A DNA stretch of 5,426 bases from Candidatus Bipolaricaulota bacterium (GCA_021163015.1 JAGGXO010000042.1:1-5426), one strand, 5' to 3'; numbered from the stretch's first letter, positions 1-5,293 are shown. A program made the numbers and translations. The notes: generated from the sequence alone by a model not told the origin.

Positions 1-187
1 TGGGAGATAAGCAGCTCGATCGCCTCTTTGCGCGCCATTGCCCGTTCATAGTAGCGATCATCAAGCAGACCGATCTTGTGGCCGACCTGCGCCTGGCGGA
101 GGTAGGCCACAAGATCGGTCTGCTTGATGATCGCTACTATGAACGGGCAATGGCGCGCAAAGAGGCGATCGAGCTGCTTATCTCCCA
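1..187. repeat. Perfect 83-bp inverted repeat, 21-nt loop (likely fold-back artefact)
   Basis: Positions 1-83 are the exact reverse complement of 105-187, with 84-104 as loop. The right arm lies in the conserved, uninterrupted reading frame of mnmG. The left arm carries that coding sequence backwards, where the upstream part of mnmG should be. The junction falls at GGCC (80-83), itself a palindrome, which fits template switching at microhomology. A perfect palindrome at the very edge of a sequence is typical of chimeric amplification or assembly. A biological hairpin end or a local inversion-duplication cannot be excluded from sequence alone, but either would destroy mnmG. Treat 1-80 as unreliable. 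Confidence 0.9.
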
Positions 188-605
188 TCTAAGAAGTGAG
201 AGAATCGGATCTCGTCATCCACTGAACGCGATCCTCACCGAGCGCGGCACGCCCGCTCTGGCCGACAACGGGGCGAGCCTGTACGAACTATTGCGGCGGC
301 CGCCAGTGCGCCTCTTCGATCTCATACCACCTAATGGATATCCGCCAGACGTACTCAGCGAAGTGGAAATCGAGGCCAAGTACTCGGGTTACCTAGAGCA
401 GCAAGAGCGAGAGATCGAGCGCCTCAGCCGGATGGAGAAGCTGATCATTCCAGAAGAGATCGACTACAGCGCACTGGAAAGCCTGTCGATCGAAGGACGC
501 GACCTGCTGTCGCGTGTGCGCCCGCGCACATTCGGCCAGGCATCCCGCATCCCTGGCGTTGCACAGGCCGATTTATCGATGCTCGCCATCATCCTGAGGC
601 AATAA
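81..605 (+). CDS. mnmG: MnmG (GidA), tRNA uridine-5-carboxymethylaminomethyl modification enzyme, C-terminal fragment
   Basis: C-terminal part of the FAD-dependent subunit that, with the GTPase MnmE, installs the (carboxymethyl)aminomethyl group on wobble U34 of certain tRNAs. About 174 residues remain of a family length near 620. The FAD-binding N-terminal domain is missing because the sequence folds back at position 83. The frame opens in the conserved ADLRL segment, continues through LLRRP, and then reaches the helical C-terminal domain that contacts MnmE. Signatures there are VEIEAKYSGYLEQQ, IPEEIDY, the RPRTFGQASRIPGV block and a final ADLSML helix. The in-frame GTG at 78 is inside the repeat arm and is not a real start. 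The gene ends in TAA followed at once by TAG (603-608). The next gene is not rsmG (gidB), a frequent neighbour of mnmG. The family call is very secure; truncation is probably technical. Confidence 0.95.
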   Translation, partial: ADLRLAEVGHKIGLLDDRYYERAMARKEAIELLISHLRSERIGSRHPLNAILTERGTPALADNGASLYELLRRPPVRLFDLIPPNGYPPDVLSEVEIEAKYSGYLEQQEREIERLSRMEKLIIPEEIDYSALESLSIEGRDLLSRVRPRTFGQASRIPGVAQADLSMLAIILRQ

Positions 606-675
606 TAGGCGAGAAGGAATTCATCCGTGGAGCACGTGTTGTGCATGCTGTGATCCAAGGAAGATTAAGCGGAAG

Positions 676-681
676 AGGAGG
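676..681 (+). promoter_or_regulatory. Shine-Dalgarno site AGGAGG that sets the start at 689
   Basis: AGGAGG is separated from ATG 689 by 7 nt, which is near-ideal spacing. It supports ATG 689 over the in-frame GTG at 641, which would add 16 residues reading through the SD itself. Confidence 0.85.
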
Positions 682-688
682 ACCAAAC

Positions 689-1120
689 ATGCTAATCGAT
701 CAGATCAAGGAGTTCGTCGAGAGCATCCCGGCAACTCTGAAAGAGAAGAAGGGGGTCTACTCACTTAGCCTCACCGTCGCTGAGAGGCGTGCCTTCCTCT
801 CAAGAAAGAAGCTCGCCTACAGCGCGAGGTTCCGCGTGGACGAGGAGGCGAAGGAGCTGCGCTTCACGGAGGTACTGAAGGAATCAGGTTCCGGTATCTC
901 CGGAGGCAGCAGCGAGACTGGCCCGGGGTTCGGGTTCAAGAAAGAGAGATACAAGCTTGGCACAGGGCCTCGCAGCGGCTCCATCGAGGAGCAATCGCGG
1001 ATCTTCGGCAAGGAGTACAGCTACACGTTCGACTTCTCGAAGGTGCGAGCATCAATGGAGAAGATAGCGCTAGAAGCTGGCTACGCATTCAAGTACCAGA
1101 TAACCGCTCGCGGCCTGTAG
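689..1120 (+). CDS. Hypothetical soluble protein, 143 residues
   Basis: I do not recognise this family. The start follows a strong SD, and the product is 143 residues ending in TAG. There is no signal peptide, membrane segment or cysteine pair, so it is probably cytoplasmic. By eye the order is: an N-terminal helix (residues 2-20), a strand (22-30), a basic helix (AERRAFLSRKKL, 31-42) and two strands (43-63). A glycine/serine-rich stretch (66-93, with SGSGISGG and GPGFGFKKE) follows. The C-terminal half has the patch GSIEEQSRIFGKEY (97-110), a strand, a helix (116-131) and a last strand ending KYQITARGL. The alternation of charged helices and aromatic strands looks like a genuine alpha+beta domain. 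It lies 83 nt after mnmG on the same strand and could be cotranscribed with it, as no terminator is evident between them. That says little about its role. Confidence 0.8.
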   Translation: MLIDQIKEFVESIPATLKEKKGVYSLSLTVAERRAFLSRKKLAYSARFRVDEEAKELRFTEVLKESGSGISGGSSETGPGFGFKKERYKLGTGPRSGSIEEQSRIFGKEYSYTFDFSKVRASMEKIALEAGYAFKYQITARGL

Positions 1121-1219
1121 ATCTCAAGGGTTGGGTGGGTCAATTGCGAGCGTTGCGCCCATACGTTACCTCGTGAACAGCGGCTTGCTCTTTCACCCAC
1201 AAGAACCCATGCAATCACT

Positions 1220-1375
1220 GGAGGGCAGTCGATGTCCACCAAGTAATGGATTCACAAGCTTCTTCGTCTCTGGGATAACGCTTACGCAGTAAAGAGAGAG
1301 AAGGGTAGCAAGCGCATAGGACGACAGTTGGCTGGAAGAACGATCGGGCGACTGTTGCGGAAGCTGCCCGAGTAG
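1220..1375 (+). other. SD plus ATG with in-frame TAA at codon 5; possible broken small ORF
   Basis: GGAGGG (1220-1225) sits 6 nt before ATG 1232, but the frame reads MSTK then TAA (1244-1246). The same frame then stays open for 42 codons to TAG at 1375. That stretch is lysine/arginine-rich, including NAYAVKREKGSKRIGRQLAG and IGRLLRKLPE. A run of 42 open codons is not improbable by chance, so this is either noncoding or a small gene killed by a nonsense change. The mnmG frame uses TAA as a stop, so TAA recoding is not suggested. Low confidence. Confidence 0.2.
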
Positions 1376-1485
1376 TCAGTTTGAGAGGTGCGCTTCAAAA
1401 CCAGTCGATTCATTACGCGCCGAAGTTATTTCCGCATTGTAGCTATTAGTTTATAACTTTACACATTCCCGTACAAGCGTGAACG

Positions 1486-1503
1486 GTATCTTGCGGAAGA
1501 TAC
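1486..1503. other. 7-bp perfect hairpin (GTATCTT-GCGG-AAGATAC) between convergent genes
   Basis: The stem is 1486-1492 paired with 1497-1503, with a 4-nt GCGG loop, starting 25 nt past the end of ftsI on the minus strand. Neither strand has a T-run directly after it, so it is not a canonical intrinsic terminator. It may be a 3'-end stabilising structure. Confidence 0.35.
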
Positions 1504-1528
1504 ATACCAAGGGGGCAATTCAAATGTG

Positions 1529-3343
1529 CTAGGGAAGCTTCAGCCACGCTGGAGGCGGAGCGATGCTGGACACTCTTGTGTCTAAGGAAGGTTGCGTTGA
1601 TGCGCTGTAATGTACTTGTTGCCCTTCGATGCTCGCAACCGGCGCTACGTGTTCTGCCAATACGAGCCGCGAAGCTGCATTGTGGAAGATCGCCCCCGCC
1701 GTGTATCCGCCCCATACAGGCGTTGTCTTCACCTCGTCAAGCACGACAAGGCCAAGGTACTTCGGCGAATCGGCGGGGAAGAAGCCGGAGAAGAGCGATG
1801 TATACTTCCCATCGACATATCCCTTTCCCGGGACTGCCTTCTGCGCAGTCCCCGTCTTTCCGGCGACTTCAAACCCTGGCAGATCAGCCCATGGGGCTGT
1901 TCCATCCTTGACGACCGCGCGCATCAGGGATCGCATGGTGGCGGCGCTCGCCGGTGCAGCTACGGTGCGCAGAACAGTTGGTATCTCCGTCGCCTTGTCG
2001 CCAACCTTCTTGACGATGTGCGGAACCAGGACCTTTCCTCCATTGGCTACCGCGGCCATCGCTCGCACCAGCTGAACCCCTGTCACTCCGACCGATTGAC
2101 CGATAGCAGTCGATGCAAGCGCGAGCCTCGACCACTTGCTGACGTTGCGGAGAATGCCATTCACCTCGCCTGGAAGCTCAATTCCAGTAGCCCTTCCGAA
2201 ACCTAGGTCAGCGAGGAAGTTGTACAGACGATCCTCTCCCAACTGCTGTGCGACACGGATCATAGCCGTGTTGATCGAGTACTTGATTGTCTTGGCGAAT
2301 GTGACCGTGCCGAACGATTCGTGATCGGAGTTGTGGATCACGTGCCCGGCGATGTTGATTCCATCGTTTCCGTTGAACGTGTCGCTCGGTTTGACAACAC
2401 CGCAGTCAAGCGCGGCGAGGCCAGCAAACGCCTTGAACGTCGATCCCGGCTCGAACAGGAAACCTGTGGCCAGGTTATTCCTCTGTGTCGCGGTCGACGA
2501 CCAGAACTTGTTCAAGTCGTAACGGCGATCCTGCGCCATCGCCAGGATCTCGCCGGTGTTCGGATCCATGAGGATCATGAATCCCGTGTTGGCGCGATAT
2601 CGGGTTACGCCGCCGTCGATCTCCTGTTCGCAGATGAATTGTAGATCAGAATCTATCGTCAGATGGACGTCGTCCCCCGGCTGTCCCTCCTGTATCGTCT
2701 CAGTCTGATACGTCCGGCCATCGGCCCCCTTCACAACATGCACTTGCGCGCTTGTACCAGCCAACTCGTCATCGTAGGCAAGCTCGATACCCTCGAGGCC
2801 ATGACCATCAGTGCCGACGAAGCCGATGATGTTCGATGCCAGATCACCCTGCGGATAGCAGCGCTTCCAGGTGTCGATGAAGATTAGGCCGTTTGCATCT
2901 GCCTTCGCCACACGCTTCTTGATCTCTTTCGCCGCCTCTAGATCCACGCTGCGGTCGATCCAGGTGAAATAGCGCTGGCGGTAAACGAGCTTCTCTAGCT
3001 CGCCGATCGGGCGATTCAACTCATCTGAGAGGATCTTACAGATTGCCTCCGGATTAGTCATATTGAAGCTATCGATAGCGATCGCCGTTGCCTTTACATC
3101 GTAGGCAAGAGCTACTCCATTGCGATCGTAGATCGTCCCTCGCCGCGGGAGTAGGTCCACCGTCTGCTCCTGGATCGTATTTGCTACCGTCAGCCAGTGC
3201 TCGTGTTGCACAATCTGCAACTGGACAAGACGGCCAACTACAGCGATCCCGCTAATCACCAGGAGCGCAACGATTATCCAAGCGCGTTTCGGGGCCTTCT
3301 CACTTTTCTGTTGTGGGGGGATTGATGTGTACATAGCGCACAT
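1529..3343 (-). CDS. ftsI: Class B penicillin-binding protein, FtsI/PBP3-type septal peptidoglycan transpeptidase
   Basis: Membrane-anchored D,D-transpeptidase that cross-links septal peptidoglycan with FtsW; target of beta-lactams. At 604 residues it has the usual family length. A short basic cytoplasmic tail (1-20) leads into one membrane segment (about 21-43, AWIIVALLVISGIAVVGRLV). The dimerisation/pedestal domain starts at RRGTIYDRNG (67-76) and runs to about 225. The transpeptidase domain follows, with all catalytic motifs intact: S301-T-F-K304 (nucleophile Ser301), S356-I-N358 and K496-T-G-T499. No PASTA domain follows; the tail after about 565 is low-complexity and proline-rich. Starts are ATG 3343 or ATG 3334 (residue 4). 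Both lie inside the upstream ftsL-like gene (34-44 nt overlap) and neither has a clear SD, suggesting translational coupling. FtsI is preferred over PBP2/MrdA because of the FtsL-like partner and the RRGTIYDRNG form. murE does not follow. Confidence 0.9.
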   Translation of the reverse strand: MCAMYTSIPPQQKSEKAPKRAWIIVALLVISGIAVVGRLVQLQIVQHEHWLTVANTIQEQTVDLLPRRGTIYDRNGVALAYDVKATAIAIDSFNMTNPEAICKILSDELNRPIGELEKLVYRQRYFTWIDRSVDLEAAKEIKKRVAKADANGLIFIDTWKRCYPQGDLASNIIGFVGTDGHGLEGIELAYDDELAGTSAQVHVVKGADGRTYQTETIQEGQPGDDVHLTIDSDLQFICEQEIDGGVTRYRANTGFMILMDPNTGEILAMAQDRRYDLNKFWSSTATQRNNLATGFLFEPGSTFKAFAGLAALDCGVVKPSDTFNGNDGINIAGHVIHNSDHESFGTVTFAKTIKYSINTAMIRVAQQLGEDRLYNFLADLGFGRATGIELPGEVNGILRNVSKWSRLALASTAIGQSVGVTGVQLVRAMAAVANGGKVLVPHIVKKVGDKATEIPTVLRTVAAPASAATMRSLMRAVVKDGTAPWADLPGFEVAGKTGTAQKAVPGKGYVDGKYTSLFSGFFPADSPKYLGLVVLDEVKTTPVWGGYTAGAIFHNAASRLVLAEHVAPVASIEGQQVHYSASTQPSLDTRVSSIAPPPAWLKLP

Positions 3344-3662
3344 CGGTCGGTTCGATCATATGGAGCTGCTCGCGCGCGATCCGCGAAACCCGCTCCAGCG
3401 AGAACGCCTGCCCGATCTGGAAGTCAAGCCAGCTATTCACCTCCTGTATAGAAGTGGTGGTCTGCTTGATGCTCTCACGCTGTGCGGTGAGTGCAAGGAT
3501 CCTTGTCCCCTGCCAAACATAGAGGAAGCAAGCCGCAGCGACGATCACTGCAACGCAAACCACCGCCAGGGTCGTACGGGGCCAGGTGACTGTACGCGCG
3601 CCTGACTGGGTGTACGGTCGGTGCTGCGGGTAACTGATCGTCGCTTCTCTCTGGCGTTCCAT
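3300..3662 (-). CDS. ftsL: FtsL-like cell-division protein
   Basis: Small bitopic membrane protein of the divisome; FtsL pairs with FtsB through a periplasmic coiled coil, joins FtsQ and helps activate FtsW-FtsI. From ATG 3662 the product is 120 residues: a basic N-terminal tail (about 1-28), one membrane segment (about 31-50, TTLAVVCVAVIVAAACFLYV) and a coiled-coil-like stretch (about 53-80). The end carries the septum-initiator motif LERVSRIAREQLHMIEPTDV followed by RYVHI, as in FtsL/FtsB proteins. A TTG at 3668 would add two residues. Neither start has a good SD; ATG 3662 is preferred on codon grounds. FtsL sequences diverge fast, so the name rests on topology, the C-terminal motif and position directly before ftsI. 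rsmH (mraW), the usual upstream gene, is absent. Confidence 0.83.
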   Translation of the reverse strand: MERQREATISYPQHRPYTQSGARTVTWPRTTLAVVCVAVIVAAACFLYVWQGTRILALTAQRESIKQTTTSIQEVNSWLDFQIGQAFSLERVSRIAREQLHMIEPTDVRYVHINPPTTEK

Positions 3663-3755
3663 CTTCAATCCAAGTTAAGGGAAAACGTGATCTGCCATTG
3701 GGACATTTGTCGACGGAAGATGCGAACTAGATTACCTTTCCGATCGCAGGCCGAT

Positions 3756-3764
3756 AGGATACCA
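3756..3764 (-). promoter_or_regulatory. Possible extended -10 promoter for ftsL-ftsI
   Basis: Reading the minus strand, TGG-TATCCT matches the TGn extended -10 pattern (TATCCT 4/6 to consensus). It would give an mRNA leader of roughly 85-90 nt before ATG 3662. No good -35 is present at 17-18 bp, so this is only a candidate. Confidence 0.25.
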
Positions 3765-4049
3765 CAACGAACAAGGGATAAGGAATCGCCTCTACGCATG
3801 ATGGCACCAGAACAAATATGAATTAGAGGGGCCGCTGAACATCAAGAAACGTCCGAACCACAAGCGCTACTTCCGTCTGCTTCGCAATAGGTCGCCCAAG
3901 GAAGGGATAATACGGTCAATTGATCTGGCGGAGTTCTCGGGAGAGCTGTCGATGCCCAGATTGTGCAAGTGCTTTCCCAATATGCCAGGAAATAGGCTAA
4001 AGAAGCTGTATCTAGACTGTCAAGCGTCGGGCAGAGATCCCCGGTCTGT

Positions 4050-4077
4050 GGTCGGCTACATGCCCGGCCCTTTTTCT
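4050..4077 (+). terminator. Intrinsic-terminator-like hairpin with T-tract
   Basis: GGTCGG (4050-4055) pairs with CCGGCC (4064-4069), including one U-G pair, around an 8-nt loop. It is followed one base later by TTTTTCT (4071-4077), the classical arrangement for a plus-strand transcript. No confident plus-strand gene lies upstream, so it may end an unrecognised RNA or the uncertain frame before it. The stem is short, so strength would be moderate. Confidence 0.45.
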
Positions 4078-4083
4078 CCGATG

Positions 4084-4115
4084 CGATGTCTCTGTCAGTA
4101 TCTTGCGAGACATCG
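4084..4115. repeat. Perfect 9-bp inverted repeat, 14-nt loop
   Basis: CGATGTCTC (4084-4092) and GAGACATCG (4107-4115) are exact reverse complements around 4093-4106. There is no T-run immediately after it on either strand. It could be an operator or RNA hairpin; it lies 6 nt beyond the terminator-like T-tract. Confidence 0.5.
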
Positions 4116-4454
4116 TTCGAAGGATTGAGAGGTTTTGCTGAGGCTAAGTGACGGACACGTGTTCGGAATATCTTCTCGAAGCCAATCCTCGACGTTCGCT
4201 ACCAGCCCAGTATTCACGTGGTCTTGAAGCATGAAAGAACGGAGAAAGGCCATGGAGAAATCGAGAATCCAGCACATCAACGCTTGCGTCGTAGGTGAGC
4301 TGGCCTGCTTTTAGCCAATGGTGTATCGGGAGGCGTTGTGCGTGAATTGCCCTCACGGACGAGGAATCAGATCCTTCTCCTGTAATGAAGTACCCTGCCG
4401 CAAGCGGATGGTGCATCAAGAGACTTAGTGAGAAGCACGGCCCAAAGGGTGGGG

Positions 4455-4480
4455 AATCAACCCCTGCAGGGGATTGAATT
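4455..4480. repeat. Bulged palindrome centred on CCCCTGCAGGGG
   Basis: The perfect 12-bp core CCCCTGCAGGGG (4461-4472) is extended by AATCAA on the left. On the right TTGA and TT match after single unpaired A residues, giving about 10 bp in each arm. It lies about 70-95 nt downstream of the zinc-ribbon stop on the minus strand. The following minus-strand bases (TTGATTCCCC) are only weakly T-rich, so it is a poor terminator and could equally be a protein-binding site. Confidence 0.4.
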
Positions 4481-4549
4481 GCCCAACGTCGGTTCCGGAC
4501 GTGATCGAGGGATCGTGCTCCTAATGCTGCGAGGCGACGGGTCGGTGTC

Positions 4550-4786
4550 TCAATCCTCTGCCCACGCGGGCATCGCTTGCATGAAGTGTTCTGCTCGTTC
4601 TTGTGCCTGCTCTTCGGTTATCTCCTCTTGCCAGCTCTTAAGCCACCAAGCAATTCCCTGCTTGATCTCATCGCGGGGCTTGAGGTTCCCCGCCTCGTCC
4701 GTACAGTGTTTGCAGTAGATCTCCGAGGGTCCCTTGGCATCAGGGGAATCTAACGGCATCGTGCAAGAATGACAGTACTTGGTCAT
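4550..4786 (-). CDS. Small zinc-ribbon protein (putative zinc ribbon domain)
   Basis: A 78-residue protein starting MTKYCHSCTMPLDSP. Cys5-X2-Cys8 and Cys25-X2-Cys28 form two knuckles expected to bind one zinc ion, in the style of the 'putative zinc ribbon' family whose members begin with a CxxCGMPM-like motif. The glycine usual after the second cysteine is threonine here. Residues 36-78 form an acidic, probably helical tail with tryptophans at 47, 48, 52 and 75 (IAWWLKSW), which could mediate a protein contact. The function of these short proteins is not established. ATG 4786 is chosen over a start at 4813 because a near-perfect SD (AAAGGAGGT) lies directly upstream; the longer version would read through it. 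The gene appears monocistronic, with a candidate promoter at 4829-4857. Confidence 0.85.
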   Translation of the reverse strand: MTKYCHSCTMPLDSPDAKGPSEIYCKHCTDEAGNLKPRDEIKQGIAWWLKSWQEEITEEQAQERAEHFMQAMPAWAED

Positions 4787-4790
4787 TGAT

Positions 4791-4800
4791 ACCTCCTTTA
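4791..4800 (-). promoter_or_regulatory. Strong Shine-Dalgarno for the zinc-ribbon gene
   Basis: On the minus strand TAAAGGAGGT is followed by ATCA and then ATG 4786. It is nearly fully complementary to the 16S rRNA 3' end and decides the start. Confidence 0.9.
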
Positions 4801-4828
4801 GGCGCTTTGGCACGCCGGCCTGGTTCCT

Positions 4829-4857
4829 ACATTAGCGAGTTTCCTGGCTGGTCGCAA
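4829..4857 (-). promoter_or_regulatory. Candidate sigma-70-type promoter for the zinc-ribbon gene
   Basis: On the minus strand TTGCGA (4857-4852) and TAATGT (4834-4829) are exactly 17 bp apart. They match TTGACA and TATAAT at 4/6 and 3/6 positions. The implied leader is about 35 nt, ending in the strong SD. Motif scores are modest; spacing and placement are the main support. Confidence 0.4.
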
Positions 4858-4970
4858 CCCTTCTCAATTCGCTCTTTGGAAGGATTTACCCCCAACGCCG
4901 TGCTTGAGGAGAATTGAAAAGGCATCTCTGGTCTTTCCTGTAAGAAGGTGGCTGTGGAAAGGGAGACGCG

Positions 4971-5060
4971 ATGAGAGAAGATGCTTGTCCCTGGAGTGGT
5001 AAGTGGCCCAGACAGCAAGCGCATCTTGAGCACAAGATCAACCCCAAGCGAGAAGCTTAG
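4971..5060 (+). CDS. Possible 29-residue small protein
   Basis: ATG 4971 is preceded at 5 nt by GGGAG (4961-4965) and runs 29 codons to TAG. The peptide is hydrophilic and basic (MREDACPWSGKWPRQQ, then HLEHKINPKREA) and is unlike any family I know. There is no membrane segment. The good SD is its only support; at this length chance is a fair explanation. Confidence 0.22.
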   Translation: MREDACPWSGKWPRQQAHLEHKINPKREA

Positions 5061-5091
5061 CCGCTACCTGGTTGCCTGAACCTCTCAACAG

Positions 5092-5217
5092 CTACGCAAC
5101 CACCTTCAACATGGAGGCCGGGGCCCAGACCCCCTTCTCAATCTCGAATAGTGGGAGCCAACGTTCGATCCAACCGCCAGATTCAGGCCACTTCAGTACC
5201 TGATCCTCTCTTGTCCT
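5092..5217 (-). pseudogene. Possible coding remnant, 41 codons, apparently frameshifted
   Basis: On the minus strand, codons from 5217 to TAG 5092 give a protein-like stretch including DQVLKWPESGGWIERW, LPLFEIEKGVW and ASMLKVVA, with four tryptophans. It has no ATG, GTG or TTG start before an internal ATG near the end; a TGA (5218-5220) closes it upstream. An adjacent minus-strand frame (5270-5193, SAEFSVLDMRFEGQERIRY) overlaps it and could supply the N-terminal part after one frameshift. I cannot assign a family. It may be a decayed gene, a sequencing indel or chance. Confidence 0.25.
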
Positions 5218-5293
5218 TCAAACCTCATGTCCAGTACGGAGAACTCAGCGCTGAGGAGACAAGCCAGATGTTACTAAGCACCCTGTGAAACGA

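Larger units (their letters stand above)
1121..1528. other. 408-bp intergenic region between convergent genes
   Basis: No convincing gene is present. It holds a potential long-range stem (1128-1140 with 1195-1208), an SD-ATG pair at 1220-1234 that hits TAA after four codons (MSTK), and a 7-bp hairpin near the ftsI end (1486-1503). The part nearest ftsI (about 1425-1480) is AT-rich by comparison. No T-tract terminator for either flanking gene was found. Confidence 0.6.
3802..4128 (+). other. 108-codon open frame of uncertain coding status, five cysteines
   Basis: No stop occurs between TGA 3799-3801 and TGA 4126-4128. The translation looks protein-like: basic near KKRPNHKRYFRLLRNR, then GIIRSIDLAEF. 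A cysteine-bearing second half has LCKCF, LYLDCQ and RCLCQYLARH, giving a CxC-C-CxC arrangement. No ATG, GTG or TTG occurs in frame before TTG 3961 other than ATG 3952, which leaves 58 residues and has no good SD. A purine block AGAGGGG (3825-3831) lies 9 nt before codon ATC 3841 and just before CTG 3835, so a rare start is conceivable. A terminator-like hairpin inside the frame argues against it. Chance openness is unlikely but not excluded. Confidence 0.25.
3663..4549. other. About 890-bp region without a convincing gene
   Basis: This stretch separates ftsL from the zinc-ribbon gene and is unusually long for a bacterial chromosome. Its first ~100 bp should hold the ftsL promoter. On the plus strand it holds a 108-codon open frame without a normal start (3802-4128), a terminator-like hairpin (4050-4077) and a 9-bp inverted repeat (4084-4115). 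On the minus strand two overlapping open frames of 61 and 91 codons (4095-4280 and 4144-4419) lack any SD and resemble no family I know. A bulged palindrome lies at 4455-4480. The region may be regulatory, may encode an unrecognised RNA, or may be decayed coding sequence. Confidence 0.5.
4858..5293. other. About 435-bp region with only doubtful small coding fragments
   Basis: No secure gene. It includes an SD-preceded 29-codon plus-strand ORF (4971-5060), a protein-like minus-strand open stretch (5092-5217) next to another short frame (5193-5270), and a 12-bp palindrome CTCAGCGCTGAG (5244-5255). An imperfect inverted pair lies at 4861-4870 and 4911-4920. A minus-strand 68-codon frame (4827-5033) has no SD and covers the promoter of the zinc-ribbon gene, so it is not annotated. 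Confidence 0.5.

Noticed and set aside
464..658. 64-codon minus-strand frame
   Set aside because: It is antisense to the conserved MnmG C-terminal domain and has no SD.
1446..2206. Several open frames on both strands (for example 1446-1715 minus, 1576-1911, 1610-2206 and 1629-2075 plus)
   Set aside because: They overlap the transpeptidase domain of ftsI, whose frame carries all conserved motifs; these are out-of-frame shadows.
2136..2887. Plus-strand open frames across the middle of ftsI
   Set aside because: They are antisense to a conserved coding sequence, lack SD sites and show no family signature.
4144..4419. 91-codon minus-strand frame, with an overlapping 61-codon frame at 4095-4280
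   Set aside because: No SD for either start, no recognisable motif, and the two compete for the same DNA; a frameshifted remnant is possible but not supported.
4827..5033. 68-codon minus-strand frame upstream of the zinc-ribbon gene
   Set aside because: It has no SD, a low-complexity serine/threonine-rich translation, and spans the likely promoter of the zinc-ribbon gene.
5135..5185. tRNA T-arm-like GTTCGATCC near 5163
   Set aside because: The flanking bases do not form a 5-bp T stem and no acceptor, D or anticodon arms can be built around it.
5244..5255. 12-bp palindrome CTCAGCGCTGAG as a terminator for the edge gene
   Set aside because: It has no loop of its own and no T-run on the minus strand; noted only as a palindrome.
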